A DNA stretch of 23,307 nt, taken from assembly GCA_964528575.1 (NCBI GenBank), contig CAZGTQ010000176.1, positions 1 to 23,307 on the forward strand, given 5' to 3'. The translations under genes were made by a program, and so were the position numbers. Source of the stretch: CAZGTQ01 sp964528575 (GTDB lineage Bacteria > Planctomycetota > UBA1135 > GCA-002686595). A model generated the notes under the pieces. It saw only the letters and a list, made by a program, of their open reading frames with translations, ran no database searches and was not told the origin of the DNA. Positions 1-7,357 of the stretch are shown piece after piece (position 1 is the first letter of the stretch; each line of letters opens with the position of its first letter).

Positions 1-415
1 CCAGCGGACCGCCCAGCGCGTCGAGAATCTCCCCGCGCAGGATCGGCTCACGTCCCCAGACCTCCCGGATCCACGCGAGCGCGGCCGGATCGTCCGCCGC
101 GTCGCACGCGCGGCGCAGACAGCGGTCGACGAGCGCCTGGCTCTCGCTCGACGCCGCGGCGACGAGCGGGTCCCGCCACGAGTCGCCTGCGCAGTCCCAC
201 CAGAGCGGACCCCGCCCCCGCGCGTACGCCTCGTACGCCGCGGCGTCCGCCGCGCGGGCGTTCGTCCACGTCGCGTGCGCCGCTTCGAACGTGCGCGCCA
301 GTCGCTCCCGATCGGCGGGCTCGGCCAGGTCGAGCGCGTCGACGACGTCGAGCTGCGCCCGCAGGTCCTGCGGCGTCGACAGCGTCAGAGCGGCCAGGAG
401 GAGCGCGAGCACCAC
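1..415 (-). CDS. Secreted protein of unknown function, C-terminus cut by window edge
   Basis: This is a reading frame of 138 codons running off the left edge, with the strong third-position G/C bias of the real genes. It opens with two GTG codons (415 and 412), and an in-frame TAG lies three codons upstream, which fixes the start closely. A purine-rich AGGGAG lies directly upstream and suits the second GTG better. The N-terminus is a short hydrophobic run rich in Leu and Ala ending near Ser-Thr-Pro-Gln, so it is probably a signal peptide. The rest is Asp/Ala/Arg-rich with a Trp-containing segment around residues 65-73. I do not recognise a family. It lies about 100 nt downstream of the sulfatase on the same strand and could be its last operon partner. 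Confidence 0.6.
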   Translation of the reverse strand, partial: MVLALLLAALTLSTPQDLRAQLDVVDALDLAEPADRERLARTFEAAHATWTNARAADAAAYEAYARGRGPLWWDCAGDSWRDPLVAAASSESQALVDRCLRRACDAADDPAALAWIREVWGREPILRGEILDALGGPL

Positions 416-516
416 CTCTCCCTACCGGGCCGCGCCGCGCCGGTCACGGGGACGGAACCGACGGCACGAAGGGCGCGGTCGTGGTGTCGGGCCGCGCGGG
501 CCGAACGCGGCGCGCG

Positions 517-2124
517 TCACTCGCGCGGGTTGCGCGGCGTGCGCGTGAGGGCGAGGTGCCGCAGCAACAGCTCCTCGAGCTCCGCGTCTTCGCCCTCGGG
601 CGCGCTGATCGCGAAGCGTCCGTCGTCGGTCGCGCGGACCCTCTCGCCCCTGCGGACGAGGATCGCGACGCGCTTGCCGTTCTCGATCGACGCGACGGAG
701 AACGTCGCAGACGGGTCCCCGTCCCACAGCGCGACCTGTGGCTCGTCGTCGGGGAACGTGTGCACGAGCCGCTGGATCAGGCAGCGCCGCAGCACGCGCA
801 CGCGATCGCGCATGCGCGGGTCGGCGGCGAGGTCGTTCAATTCGCGCGGGTCCGCTTCGAGGTCGTAGAGCCGGAAGCCGTCGCCGGAGTACCAGCACAG
901 CTTCCACGAGCCCATGCGCACCATCACGCCGCGATACCCCTGGCGCAGGTGCAGCGTCGAGTAGACGTACTGCGGCGCGCTCGCGGCGTCGCCGGCGATC
1001 AGCGGACGCAGATCGTGCCCGTCGAAGCTCGCCGGCGGCTCGACGCCGAGCGCGAGGAGCGCGGTGCGCACGAGGTCGAGCGTCTCGATCGGCTCGTCGA
1101 CGACGAGCCCTGCCGGCAGCCCCGGCGCGCGCAGGATGCCGGGCACGCGCACCTCGCCGTCGTAGAACGAGACGAACTTGCCGAAGAGCGCGTGCTCGCC
1201 GAGGTGGTCGCCGTGGTCCGACGTGTGCACGACCACCGTGCGATCGGCGAGCTCGAGCTCGTCGAGCACCTCGAGGATGCGGCCGATCTGCTCGTCGGCG
1301 AACGTGACGAGGCCGTAGTAGCTCTCGATCATCCGCGCACGCTCGCGCGGCTCGTATCCTCCGAAGCGCGCCGCGGACTGCTCGCGCTGGAAGCCGGTGA
1401 GACGCGCCAGCTCCGTGGGCGTCGCGTCGGGTACGTCGGGGATGCGACCGGCGTACATCTCGTCGTACGGCCGCGGCGGGTAGAGCGGCGGGTGCGGCGC
1501 GTGGATGCCCACGAACAGCGCCCACGGCGCGTCGCCCTCGGCGAGCGCGCGCATCTGGGCGATCGCCGCGTCCGCGATGCGCGCGTCGAAGAACTCCTCC
1601 GGCGGGACCTCGCTCACGCCGCGGATCGGCGCACCATCGCCGCCGCCGTAGTCCGAGAGCTCGCGCGGGAACGACTCGCCGACAAGCGTGTGGACGACGC
1701 GCATGCCGCCGTCGACGGTGTGCAGCTTGCCGACGGCGACCGTCTCGTAGCCGCGCTCGCGCAGCACCTCGGGCCAGGTCACGAGCTCCAGGTCGTCCGC
1801 GCGCTCGTTCGCCCAGATGCCGTGGCGGCCGGGGTACGTGCACGTGAACATCGACGCGCGCGACGCGATGCAGATCGGCGCCTGCACGTACGTGCTCGCG
1901 AAGCGCACGCCTTCCCGCGCGAGCCGGTCGAGGTGCGGCGTGCGCACGAACGGGTGCCCCGCGCACGAGAGCGCGTCCGAGCGGTGCTGGTCCGACAGGA
2001 CGAACAGCAGGTTGAGCGGGCGCTTCGCGTCGGCCACGCCGTCGTCGAACGACGCGAAGACGCACGTCGCGAGCGACGCGAGGGCCAGCGCGACGGAGCG
2101 CGCGAACCGGGTGGGGGGCGGCAA
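517..2124 (-). CDS. Secreted sulfatase (formylglycine type, C-x-A-S-R)
   Basis: The product is a 535-residue type I sulfatase, expected to hydrolyse a sulfate ester outside the cytoplasm. The N-terminus has a hydrophobic segment (about residues 8-24) that looks like a signal peptide. Metal-site Asp45 lies in SDQHRSD. The nucleophile signature is Cys85-Ile-Ala-Ser-Arg89, where Cys would be converted to formylglycine; Ala replaces the usual Pro, and the customary Thr-Gly that follows is Thr-Cys. GKLH at 132-135 and S-DHG at 302-305 are the other active-site elements. The start read here is TTG; the frame stays open upstream and no Shine-Dalgarno is visible, so the start is uncertain. A run of nine G (2127-2135) sits just upstream. 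The substrate cannot be read from sequence. No sulfatase-maturing enzyme is in the window. It probably shares a transcript with the upstream NTF2-like gene, 78 nt away. Confidence 0.9.
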   Translation of the reverse strand: MPPPTRFARSVALALASLATCVFASFDDGVADAKRPLNLLFVLSDQHRSDALSCAGHPFVRTPHLDRLAREGVRFASTYVQAPICIASRASMFTCTYPGRHGIWANERADDLELVTWPEVLRERGYETVAVGKLHTVDGGMRVVHTLVGESFPRELSDYGGGDGAPIRGVSEVPPEEFFDARIADAAIAQMRALAEGDAPWALFVGIHAPHPPLYPPRPYDEMYAGRIPDVPDATPTELARLTGFQREQSAARFGGYEPRERARMIESYYGLVTFADEQIGRILEVLDELELADRTVVVHTSDHGDHLGEHALFGKFVSFYDGEVRVPGILRAPGLPAGLVVDEPIETLDLVRTALLALGVEPPASFDGHDLRPLIAGDAASAPQYVYSTLHLRQGYRGVMVRMGSWKLCWYSGDGFRLYDLEADPRELNDLAADPRMRDRVRVLRRCLIQRLVHTFPDDEPQVALWDGDPSATFSVASIENGKRVAILVRRGERVRATDDGRFAISAPEGEDAELEELLLRHLALTRTPRNPRE

Positions 2125-2202
2125 CCGGGGGGGGGTGCGCGAGACCGCGCTCGCCGCCGATGGTAGCGCCGCCGCGGCGGCGCGCCAGACGTCACAAGCA
2201 GC

Positions 2203-2667
2203 TCAGCCGCTGCTCGTGTGGTCGTGCACGATGCGCCAGCCTGCGCCGGTCCGGCGCAGGACGAGCGGGAAGAGCCCGCCGGCGGAGCGCCCGTCCGCGA
2301 AGTCGAGCCGCCAGCTCCCGCGCGCCAACACCGCGCCGGGCGCGAGCCCCACGATCTCGAGGTCGCCGAACGCGAGGCGGCCCATCTCGGCGCCCTCGCC
2401 GAGATAGCGGCGGCGGTAGCGCTCGAGCACCTCGGCGTAGCCGCGCTGCCAGTCGCCGCCGGACAGGAACGTCAGCTCGGGCGAGTCGAGGTAGCCGGCG
2501 GCGAGGAAGCCTTCCAGGTCGCCGGCGTTCCACGCCTCCTCCTGGCGCTCCAGCACGGCGCGCACCTCGCGCGGCGCGTCGTTGTCGCCCGCGGAGCTCG
2601 TCGCGCAGGCCGCGGACGGGAGGACGGACAGGAGAACGGACAGAATGGCGAGGACGCTGGCGCGCAT
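2203..2667 (-). CDS. Secreted NTF2/SnoaL-like (DUF4440-type) protein
   Basis: This 154-residue protein has an N-terminal hydrophobic signal segment (residues 1-21) ending in Ser-Ala-Ala-Cys. That is a poor lipobox because position -3 is Ser, so it may be simply secreted. From about residue 33 it reads as the small cone-shaped NTF2/SnoaL fold: a helix with the pattern ER-QEEAWNAGDLEGFLA, then strands, and a closing R-GAGWRIVHDHTS strand, as in DUF4440 proteins. Members are often accessory or small-ligand domains, and no catalytic activity can be assigned. It starts 62 nt from the divergent hydrolase gene at 2730, so the two may share a promoter region. A second NTF2-like protein is encoded at 4830-5435. 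Confidence 0.8.
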   Translation of the reverse strand: MRASVLAILSVLLSVLPSAACATSSAGDNDAPREVRAVLERQEEAWNAGDLEGFLAAGYLDSPELTFLSGGDWQRGYAEVLERYRRRYLGEGAEMGRLAFGDLEIVGLAPGAVLARGSWRLDFADGRSAGGLFPLVLRRTGAGWRIVHDHTSSG

Positions 2668-2729
2668 CGGCCCATCCCAGTGCCCGCGCGGCTCCCCGTC
2701 AACGCGCCGCGCGGCACAATGGGACCGCC

Positions 2730-4058
2730 ATGAGGTTTTTCGCCAGCTCGCTCGCCGTCGCGGCGCTCGCCGCTCCGCTCGTTCCGCAGGAACCGACGCC
2801 GCCGAAGGCAGAGCCGCCGTCGAGGCGCGAGATCGACGAGCTCGTCGAGCGCTTCTTCGCGCTCGACCCGAAGACCGAGCAGGGGTACCGCGAGCAGGAG
2901 GAGCTGCTCGCGCGGCTCGCGCTCGTGCCGCCGCTCGAGGCGAAGGAGGCCGAGCAGTGGCGCGCGAAGCTCCTGAAGCTGCAGCGCGAGGGTCGCGAGC
3001 TCGAGAAGAAGGGCGGGCGCCACTGGTATTGGGAGGACGAGGAGCGCGGCCTCTACTACGTCGGCGGCAAGACGCGGCGGCCGAAGGGGCTCTTCATCGG
3101 GATGCACGGCGGCGGCAAGGGGCAGGGCGACGCGAGCTCGAGCCTGAGCACGTGGAGCTCGGCCGTCGGCGAGATGGACTGGGTCGGCGTGTTCCCCGAG
3201 GTGCTCGAGAAGACCGAGCACGGCTGGACGACGTCGGGGACCGAGGAGTGGGTGATCGATCTCGTCGAGGCGGCGAAGCGCACGTGGGACATCGATCCCG
3301 ACCGCGTGTATTTCGGCGGGCACTCGATGGGGGGCTACGGGACGTGGATGCTCGGCGCGCACCACCAGGACGTCGTCGCCGGGCTCACGCCTTCGGCCGG
3401 CGCGCCCACGCCGGTTTTCTCCGGTGGCGAGGTCGTCGACGTGATCGCCGGCGTGATCCCCAACCTGCGCAACACGCGCATCCGCATCTACCAGAGCGAC
3501 GACGACCGCAACGTGCTGCCCGAGGCGAACCGCATGGCGGCGAAGAAGCTCGCCGAGGCGCAGGAGCGCTGGGGCGGCTACGACTTCGAGTACTGGGAGG
3601 TGCCTGGGCGCGGCCACGATACGCCGCCCGGGGGCGTCGAGGCGCTGCTCGAGAAGGTCGCGGACGCGGTGCGCAACCCGCGGCCGGAGAAGATCGTGTG
3701 GCAGGCGACGAAGGCGTGGAAGCGCCACTGCTACTGGCTCTATTGGGACGCGCCCGTGTTCGGCACGCTCATCGAGGCCGAGCTCGACCGCGAGGCGAAC
3801 GCGGTGCGCGTGAGCGCGGACGCGAGCCCCGAGGGCATGTGGGTGCTGCTCGACGACGAGCTGCTCGACCTCGACCGCGAGGTCGTCGTCTCGTTCGGCG
3901 GAGAGGAAGTGTGGCGCGGCGTGCCCGAGCGCGCGCTCGCCACGCTCGTGCTGACGGGCCAGCGCAACGACGCGCGGCTGATGTTCGACGCGCGCGTTCC
4001 GCTGTGGGCGGACGCGAAGTCGAAGTCGGAGACGGGGTCGGAGACGGAGACGGAGTGA
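2730..4058 (+). CDS. Secreted alpha/beta hydrolase (PHB depolymerase/esterase-like)
   Basis: The start is taken at ATG 2730 because it gives a clean signal peptide (MRFFASSLAV through about residue 19); the frame stays open upstream but that part lacks coding character. The product is 442 residues. A charged helical segment (about 30-95) precedes the hydrolase core. The core has an oxyanion-type MHGGGKG (125-131), the nucleophile elbow Gly197-His-Ser199-Met-Gly201, an acid candidate among Asp257-259 and His296 in GRGHD. This arrangement resembles secreted polyester depolymerase/feruloyl-esterase-type hydrolases, but the substrate is unknown. The C-terminus is a low-complexity Ser/Glu/Thr tail encoded by a GGAGAC repeat. 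A CACAAT hexamer 10 nt before the ATG could be a -10 box of an almost leaderless mRNA (weak). The AIM24 gene follows immediately. Confidence 0.87.
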   Translation: MRFFASSLAVAALAAPLVPQEPTPPKAEPPSRREIDELVERFFALDPKTEQGYREQEELLARLALVPPLEAKEAEQWRAKLLKLQREGRELEKKGGRHWYWEDEERGLYYVGGKTRRPKGLFIGMHGGGKGQGDASSSLSTWSSAVGEMDWVGVFPEVLEKTEHGWTTSGTEEWVIDLVEAAKRTWDIDPDRVYFGGHSMGGYGTWMLGAHHQDVVAGLTPSAGAPTPVFSGGEVVDVIAGVIPNLRNTRIRIYQSDDDRNVLPEANRMAAKKLAEAQERWGGYDFEYWEVPGRGHDTPPGGVEALLEKVADAVRNPRPEKIVWQATKAWKRHCYWLYWDAPVFGTLIEAELDREANAVRVSADASPEGMWVLLDDELLDLDREVVVSFGGEEVWRGVPERALATLVLTGQRNDARLMFDARVPLWADAKSKSETGSETETE

Positions 4059-4066
4059 GCGGCGCG

Positions 4067-4819
4067 ATGGCGGACGTGATCGATTACGAGATCCGGGGCG
4101 ACGACTTCCAGGCGGTCGTGATCGCGCTCGACCCGGGCGAGGGCGTGCGCGCCGAGCCGGGCGCGATGATGTGGATGGAGGATGGGATCGAGATGGACAC
4201 GTCGATGGGCGGCGGGCTCATGTCGGGCCTCAAGCGCAAGATCGGCGGCGAGAGCTTCTTCATCACCACGTTCACGAACGAGGGCGCGCGGCGCGCGAGC
4301 GTCGGCTTCGCGTCGGGCTTCCCCGGCAAGATCCTGCCGGTCGACCTGTCGCGCGGGCCGATCCTGTGCCAGCGCGACGCCTATCTGTGCTCCGCGCGCG
4401 GGATCGAGGTCGGCGTGGCGTTCACACGGCGGCTCGGGGCGGGCTTCTTCGGCGGCGAGGGCTTCATCCTGCAGCGGCTCACCGGCGACGGTCTCGCGTT
4501 CATCCACGCCGGGGGCATGATCATCGAGCGCGAGCTCGCGGCCGGCGAGACGCTGCGCGTCGACACCGGTTGCATCGTCGGCTTCGAGGAGCAGGTCGAC
4601 TACGACATCAAGATGATCAAGGGCATCAAGTCAAAGCTCTTCGGCGGCGAGGGGCTCTTCTACGCGCTGTTGCGCGGCCCCGGCAAGATCTGGGTGCAGA
4701 CGACGCCGTTCTCGCGCTTCGCCGACAAGGTGATGCAGGCTGCCGGCGGCGGACGCGGTCAGGTCCGTCGCGGCGGCGCGCTCTCGAGGATGCTCGGCGG
4801 CTTCACGTCGGGCGATTGA
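4067..4819 (+). CDS. AIM24 / TIGR00266 family protein
   Basis: This 250-residue protein matches the AIM24 (TIGR00266) family, beta-rich proteins of bacteria and mitochondria whose bacterial role is poorly defined. Diagnostic stretches are the N-terminal EPGAMMWMEDGIEM, the Gly-rich segment before LKRKIGGESFF, the middle FFGGEGFILQRLTGDG, and the C-terminal RGPGKIWVQTTPFSRFA. There is no signal peptide, so it is probably cytoplasmic. ATG 4067 is used; GTG 4055 is in frame four codons earlier and overlaps the hydrolase stop as GTGA, so coupled initiation is possible. The GGAG repeats ending the upstream gene would serve as ribosome-binding sequence. It converges on the next gene with only 10 nt between stop codons. 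Confidence 0.92.
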   Translation: MADVIDYEIRGDDFQAVVIALDPGEGVRAEPGAMMWMEDGIEMDTSMGGGLMSGLKRKIGGESFFITTFTNEGARRASVGFASGFPGKILPVDLSRGPILCQRDAYLCSARGIEVGVAFTRRLGAGFFGGEGFILQRLTGDGLAFIHAGGMIIERELAAGETLRVDTGCIVGFEEQVDYDIKMIKGIKSKLFGGEGLFYALLRGPGKIWVQTTPFSRFADKVMQAAGGGRGQVRRGGALSRMLGGFTSGD

Positions 4820-4829
4820 CGCCCGGCCG

Positions 4830-5435
4830 CTACTCGAAGATCTGCGCGTTCTCCGGGACGTCCCCGAGGGCGACGTACCACTGGCCATCGCGCCAGCGCC
4901 AGATCTGCGCCTCGACCATCTGCTGGCGCAGGTCCTCGGGCTTGGCGTTGTGCGGCCGCCGACCGGCGGGGAGGCGCTTGGGGAGCAGCTCGCCGTCCGT
5001 CGTCGTCTCGACCGTCGCCGAGCGCTCCTCGGGATCGATCGCGACCTTCCCCATCGTGACGTTCCAGACCTTGAGCACCCTCTGTCCGTAGATCGCGTGG
5101 AAGCGGCCGTACTCGAGGCCCTTGCGGACCTCGGGGTCGATGAGCGCGTAGAAGCCGTCGAGATCGCCGGCGACGAGCACCTCGCTCAGCTCGTTGAAGC
5201 GCTTGCGCAGCGCGGCCTCTTCCTCGTCCACGGTCCCGAACTCGTGCTCGACGACGGGCGCCTGCGTCCTGTCGTCGACGGCGGCCTGCGCCGTCTCGTC
5301 GACGGGTGCCGCGTCCGCGGGCCGCTCGCTCGCGAGCTGCCACGTCGCGACGAGGAGGACGACGACCAGGACGGCGATGACGATCTTGCGTAGGCCCGAC
5401 CAGCGGTCGGGGGCGGGGCTGTTGGACTCGGTCAT
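4830..5435 (-). CDS. Single-pass membrane protein with NTF2-like domain
   Basis: The ATG at 5435 is preferred over an in-frame GTG at 5486, since it leaves a normal short cytoplasmic head. The 201-residue product has one strongly hydrophobic helix (about residues 17-34, IVIAVLVVVLLVATW) followed by a Pro/Ala/Asp linker. A globular domain follows from about residue 70, with LRKRFNELSEVLVAGDLDGFYALIDPEVR and a closing WRWRDGQWYVALGDVP. This pattern (helix, then twisted sheet ending in a Trp-rich strand) is NTF2-like. Topology is most likely N-in with the domain outside the membrane. I cannot assign a function. It is transcribed alone, converging with the AIM24 gene; its promoter should lie in 5436-5718. 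Confidence 0.78.
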   Translation of the reverse strand: MTESNSPAPDRWSGLRKIVIAVLVVVLLVATWQLASERPADAAPVDETAQAAVDDRTQAPVVEHEFGTVDEEEAALRKRFNELSEVLVAGDLDGFYALIDPEVRKGLEYGRFHAIYGQRVLKVWNVTMGKVAIDPEERSATVETTTDGELLPKRLPAGRRPHNAKPEDLRQQMVEAQIWRWRDGQWYVALGDVPENAQIFE

Positions 5436-5718
5436 GGTGGCTGGGGAGCGCTGTTTCGCGGCTTGTTCAACCTTCGGTGGTACCACGGGGGCGCGGATTC
5501 GTCAGCGGGGGCTGCGCGGAATCGTCGGCGGAAGGCGAGAGAAATGGCGCGAAGGGCGCCACCCGGCGCGCGCGACGCGGTCTACCCGGGTGGGCGGGGG
5601 AGGCGGTGGGCGGCGGGCCGGCGGGCTGCGGAGCGACCTCGTCGGCGGGCGCGGTCACCCGCCCTCGGAGCGCCGCAGCGCGCCGTAGCCGCAACGCGCA
5701 GTGGAGGGTCGCTCGGCG
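5436..5718. other. Intergenic region between two minus-strand genes
   Basis: This 283-bp stretch must hold the end of the lipoprotein transcript and the promoter of the gene at 4830-5435. The only structure I see is a 6-bp inverted repeat GGCGGG/CCCGCC (5644-5649 and 5658-5663) with no T-tract, a weak terminator candidate. The open frames that cross it on both strands look like the antisense artefacts common at this GC content. Confidence 0.4.
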
Positions 5719-6222
5719 TCAGTCGTTGCCGCCGCTGAGGTAGCCGAGGTTCTCGAGCTCCGACGTGTCCTCCGCGCTGAGCCCCTGCTTCACGCGCTCG
5801 AGGGCCGCGTCGAGCCGCTCCTTCTGCGCGAGCAGCGCCGCGTGGGTCGGATGCGCGAGGAGCCCGGCGCCGTTCACCTTGGCGGCCTGCACGACGTGGT
5901 CGCTCCGTTGCAGCGTCTGCGCGACGCGGACGTAGTCCTGCGGGTCGCGCGGGGTCTCGCTCGCGAGCGTCGCGAAGGCGTCGACCGCGCGGTTGGGCTC
6001 GAAGCCGGCGAACGCGCGGACGAGCGCCAGTTGCGTCTCGTCGCGGCGCGCGTCGCCCTCGGGCAAGCCGGCGAGCGCGCTCTCGAGCTCCTGCGCCGCC
6101 CGGCCGGACTCGCCCGCCGCGAGCGCCTCGAGCCCGGCCGTCAGGTGTTCCTGGGGCGTGGCGGGGCTCCGGTCGCACGCGACGAGCGGGGCGAGCAGCG
6201 CGAGAGACGCGAGGCTGCGCAT
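5719..6222 (-). CDS. TPR-like lipoprotein with C-terminal LGYL tail (copy 2)
   Basis: This 167-residue predicted lipoprotein has the signal peptide MRSLASLALLAPLVAC with lipobox Leu-Val-Ala-Cys16. The mature part is helical and alanine-rich in a TPR-like pattern (for example LTAGLEALAAGESGRAAQEL near the N-terminus). It is clearly a paralogue of the protein encoded just upstream: both have a helical pair, a D-Y segment, an AHP-H segment (LLAHPTHAALLA here) and the same ending. It ends ENLGYL plus five residues (SGGND). The start ATG lies 9 nt after the stop of the upstream copy, so the two are an operon made by tandem duplication. The role is unknown; TPR-like lipoproteins usually act as protein-interaction partners at the membrane. 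Confidence 0.82.
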   Translation of the reverse strand: MRSLASLALLAPLVACDRSPATPQEHLTAGLEALAAGESGRAAQELESALAGLPEGDARRDETQLALVRAFAGFEPNRAVDAFATLASETPRDPQDYVRVAQTLQRSDHVVQAAKVNGAGLLAHPTHAALLAQKERLDAALERVKQGLSAEDTSELENLGYLSGGND

Positions 6223-6231
6223 CGAGACCGC

Positions 6232-6717
6232 CTACAGGTAGCCGAGGTCTTTGAGAGCCGTCTGCGCCGTGGGGTCCTCCTCCGCCTTCTCCTTCAGGTT
6301 CGCGAGCACCGCCGCGAGCCCGGGATGCTCCGGATGCGCCTCGAGGCCCACGTCCATGACGGCGGCTGCTTGCGCGTACGCCATCGCGCTCGCCAGCTCG
6401 TTCGCGAGCTTGCTGTAGTCGTTCGCCTCGAGCTGCGTCTGCGCCGCGAGCGCGAGGAAGTCGTCCCGCGCCTGGTCGGGGTTGACGTGAGCGAGCGCGT
6501 GGATCGCGCCGAGCTTCACCTTCTCGTACTGCGGGTGCGAGGCGTCGTTCCCCATCGCGTCGAGCGCCGCGCCGAACTCCTTCCCCGCCTTGTCGTAGTC
6601 CTTCTGGGCCAGCGCGGTCTCGCCCGCGTCCGCGTGCTCCTTCGGGTCGGCGGCACCACCGCCGCAGGCGGAGACGAGAGCGAGCGAGAGGGCGATCGGG
6701 GCGAGGAGCGTGCGCAT
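6232..6717 (-). CDS. TPR-like lipoprotein with C-terminal LGYL tail (copy 1)
   Basis: ATG 6717 is chosen because it gives a textbook lipoprotein leader, MRTLLAPIALSLALVSAC, with lipobox Val-Ser-Ala-Cys18; upstream in-frame codons lack coding character. The product is 161 residues. The mature part has helical repeats (AGETALAQKDYDKAGKEFGAAL, then NDYSKLANELASAMAYAQAA, then GLEAHPEHPGLAAVLANL), which is TPR-like. It finishes exactly with LKDLGYL. It is the first gene of a two-gene operon with its paralogue. Its start faces the RHH gene at 7114 across a 396-bp divergent region. The RHH protein at 7114 ends with the same residues (LKNLGYL), even in codon choice (CTC GGC TAC CTG TAG in both). Confidence 0.83.
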   Translation of the reverse strand: MRTLLAPIALSLALVSACGGGAADPKEHADAGETALAQKDYDKAGKEFGAALDAMGNDASHPQYEKVKLGAIHALAHVNPDQARDDFLALAAQTQLEANDYSKLANELASAMAYAQAAAVMDVGLEAHPEHPGLAAVLANLKEKAEEDPTAQTALKDLGYL

Positions 6718-6962
6718 GGCGGCGGGGGAACCTGGAGGTCGGAGCGGACGTCCGCCGAGGACCGTCCCGGCGGCTGCGAAAGCGTACCGCTCCACCCTAC
6801 GCGGCGATCGGCCGATGGTGAGAGCGGCGGGCCCGCCGCGCCGCTCCGCGCTGCCCCGCCGCTGCGTCCCGCCGCTCCGCCGCTCCCAGGGGCTCCGAGG
6901 CGCGCGCAAGCCACTGTCGTCACGGGAGTTGCGGCGCCGTGCCGACCCCGAGGCTCCTTAAA

Positions 6963-7012
6963 GAGTGTCATGACACTCCGATCGGTGCTCCGATAGGAGT
7001 ACGATCGGAGTG
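6963..7012. promoter_or_regulatory. Candidate operator: palindrome plus nested inverted repeats
   Basis: A perfect 16-bp palindrome, GAGTGTCATGACACTC, spans 6963-6978. Overlapping its right arm, CACTCCGATCG (6974-6984) is exactly inverted as CGATCGGAGTG (7002-7012). Between these lies a smaller CTCC-GATA-GGAG hairpin (6988-6999). The half-site C-x-CTCCGAT thus occurs three times in alternating orientation. Such arrays of short inverted or direct half-sites suit ribbon-helix-helix repressors, and the RHH gene begins about 100 nt downstream. Binding by that protein is inference. Confidence 0.55.
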
Positions 7013-7049
7013 CGTCGAGGGCGCCAGCCGTCCTTGGCGCGCCGGCCGA

Positions 7050-7067
7050 GAGTGCCGCCGGGCACTC
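7050..7067. promoter_or_regulatory. Perfect 7-bp hairpin in leader of RHH-sat operon
   Basis: GAGTGCC (7050-7056) and GGCACTC (7061-7067) form a perfect stem with a GCCG tetraloop, 46 nt before the GTG start of the RHH gene, followed by CCTCGTTTCCC. A weaker stem, GCGCCA/TGGCGC (7021-7026 and 7035-7040), precedes it. It could be an attenuator, or another operator since its arms repeat the GAGTG/CACTC core of the upstream array. The T-run is too short for a confident terminator. Confidence 0.4.
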
Positions 7068-7113
7068 CCTCGTTTCCCACCCGCCTTTCAACGCTGACGA
7101 ACGACGTCGAGCC

Positions 7114-7329
7114 GTGCGCGAGAGCAAGGTCACCGTCAAGATCCCCCGCCCGCTGTATCGCAAGATCCAGCTGGTCGTGGACGGCTCGGGCTTCAACTCG
7201 CCCACCGACTTCATCGTCTACGTGCTCCGCGACCTGATGGGGGAGGCCGAAGCCCCTCCGCAGGGCGAGTTCACGCAGGACGAGCTCGACGACGTCAAGC
7301 GCAAGCTCAAGAACCTCGGCTACCTGTAG
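7114..7329 (+). CDS. Ribbon-helix-helix (CopG/Arc/MetJ-like) protein with LGYL tail
   Basis: This 71-residue protein starts with GTG. Residues 5-11 (KVTVKIP) form the beta ribbon, RPLYRKIQLVVDGSGF the first helix, and SPTDFIVYVLRDLM the second helix: the pattern of ribbon-helix-helix DNA-binding dimers. An acidic linker (about 44-58) leads to the last residues VKRKLKNLGYL. RHH proteins usually repress their own operon, and a cluster of inverted repeats lies upstream. The gene begins the sat-cysC transcription unit, with sat starting 28 nt after its stop. No toxin-like gene is adjacent, so an antitoxin role is unlikely. The tail matches the ends of three other proteins here, which no RHH family I know would predict. 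An alternative is a non-DNA-binding dimerisation module that carries the tail. Confidence 0.78.
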   Translation: MRESKVTVKIPRPLYRKIQLVVDGSGFNSPTDFIVYVLRDLMGEAEAPPQGEFTQDELDDVKRKLKNLGYL

Positions 7330-7357
7330 CCGCGACTCTCGACCCGCGACCCCCCTG

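Larger units (their letters stand above)
6718..7113. other. 396-bp divergent intergenic region with inverted-repeat cluster
   Basis: No gene is supported here. The half next to the lipoprotein operon (6718-6950) is plain GC-rich sequence. The half next to the RHH gene contains a 16-bp perfect palindrome, an 11-bp inverted repeat, and two short hairpins, listed separately. The region should carry the promoters of both divergent units. I could not identify convincing -35/-10 pairs for either. Confidence 0.6.

Noticed and set aside
422..2166. Long alternative frames over the sulfatase gene on both strands
   Set aside because: The sulfatase frame has a signal peptide and all active-site motifs; the others are Arg-rich with no recognisable domain.
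4014..4058. GGAGAC repeat at the end of the hydrolase gene as a variable microsatellite
   Set aside because: The copies are few and imperfect, and units of six bases keep the frame; it more likely just encodes an acidic tail and aids initiation of the next gene.
5463..5743. Short open frames in the gap between the NTF2-like gene and the lipoprotein pair
   Set aside because: Several overlapping frames are equally open, none has a leader, motif or ribosome-binding site.
6718..6950. Possible -35/-10 pairs such as TTGCGG (6929) with TTAAAG (6958)
   Set aside because: The spacing is 23 nt and the match is poor; it cannot be told from chance.
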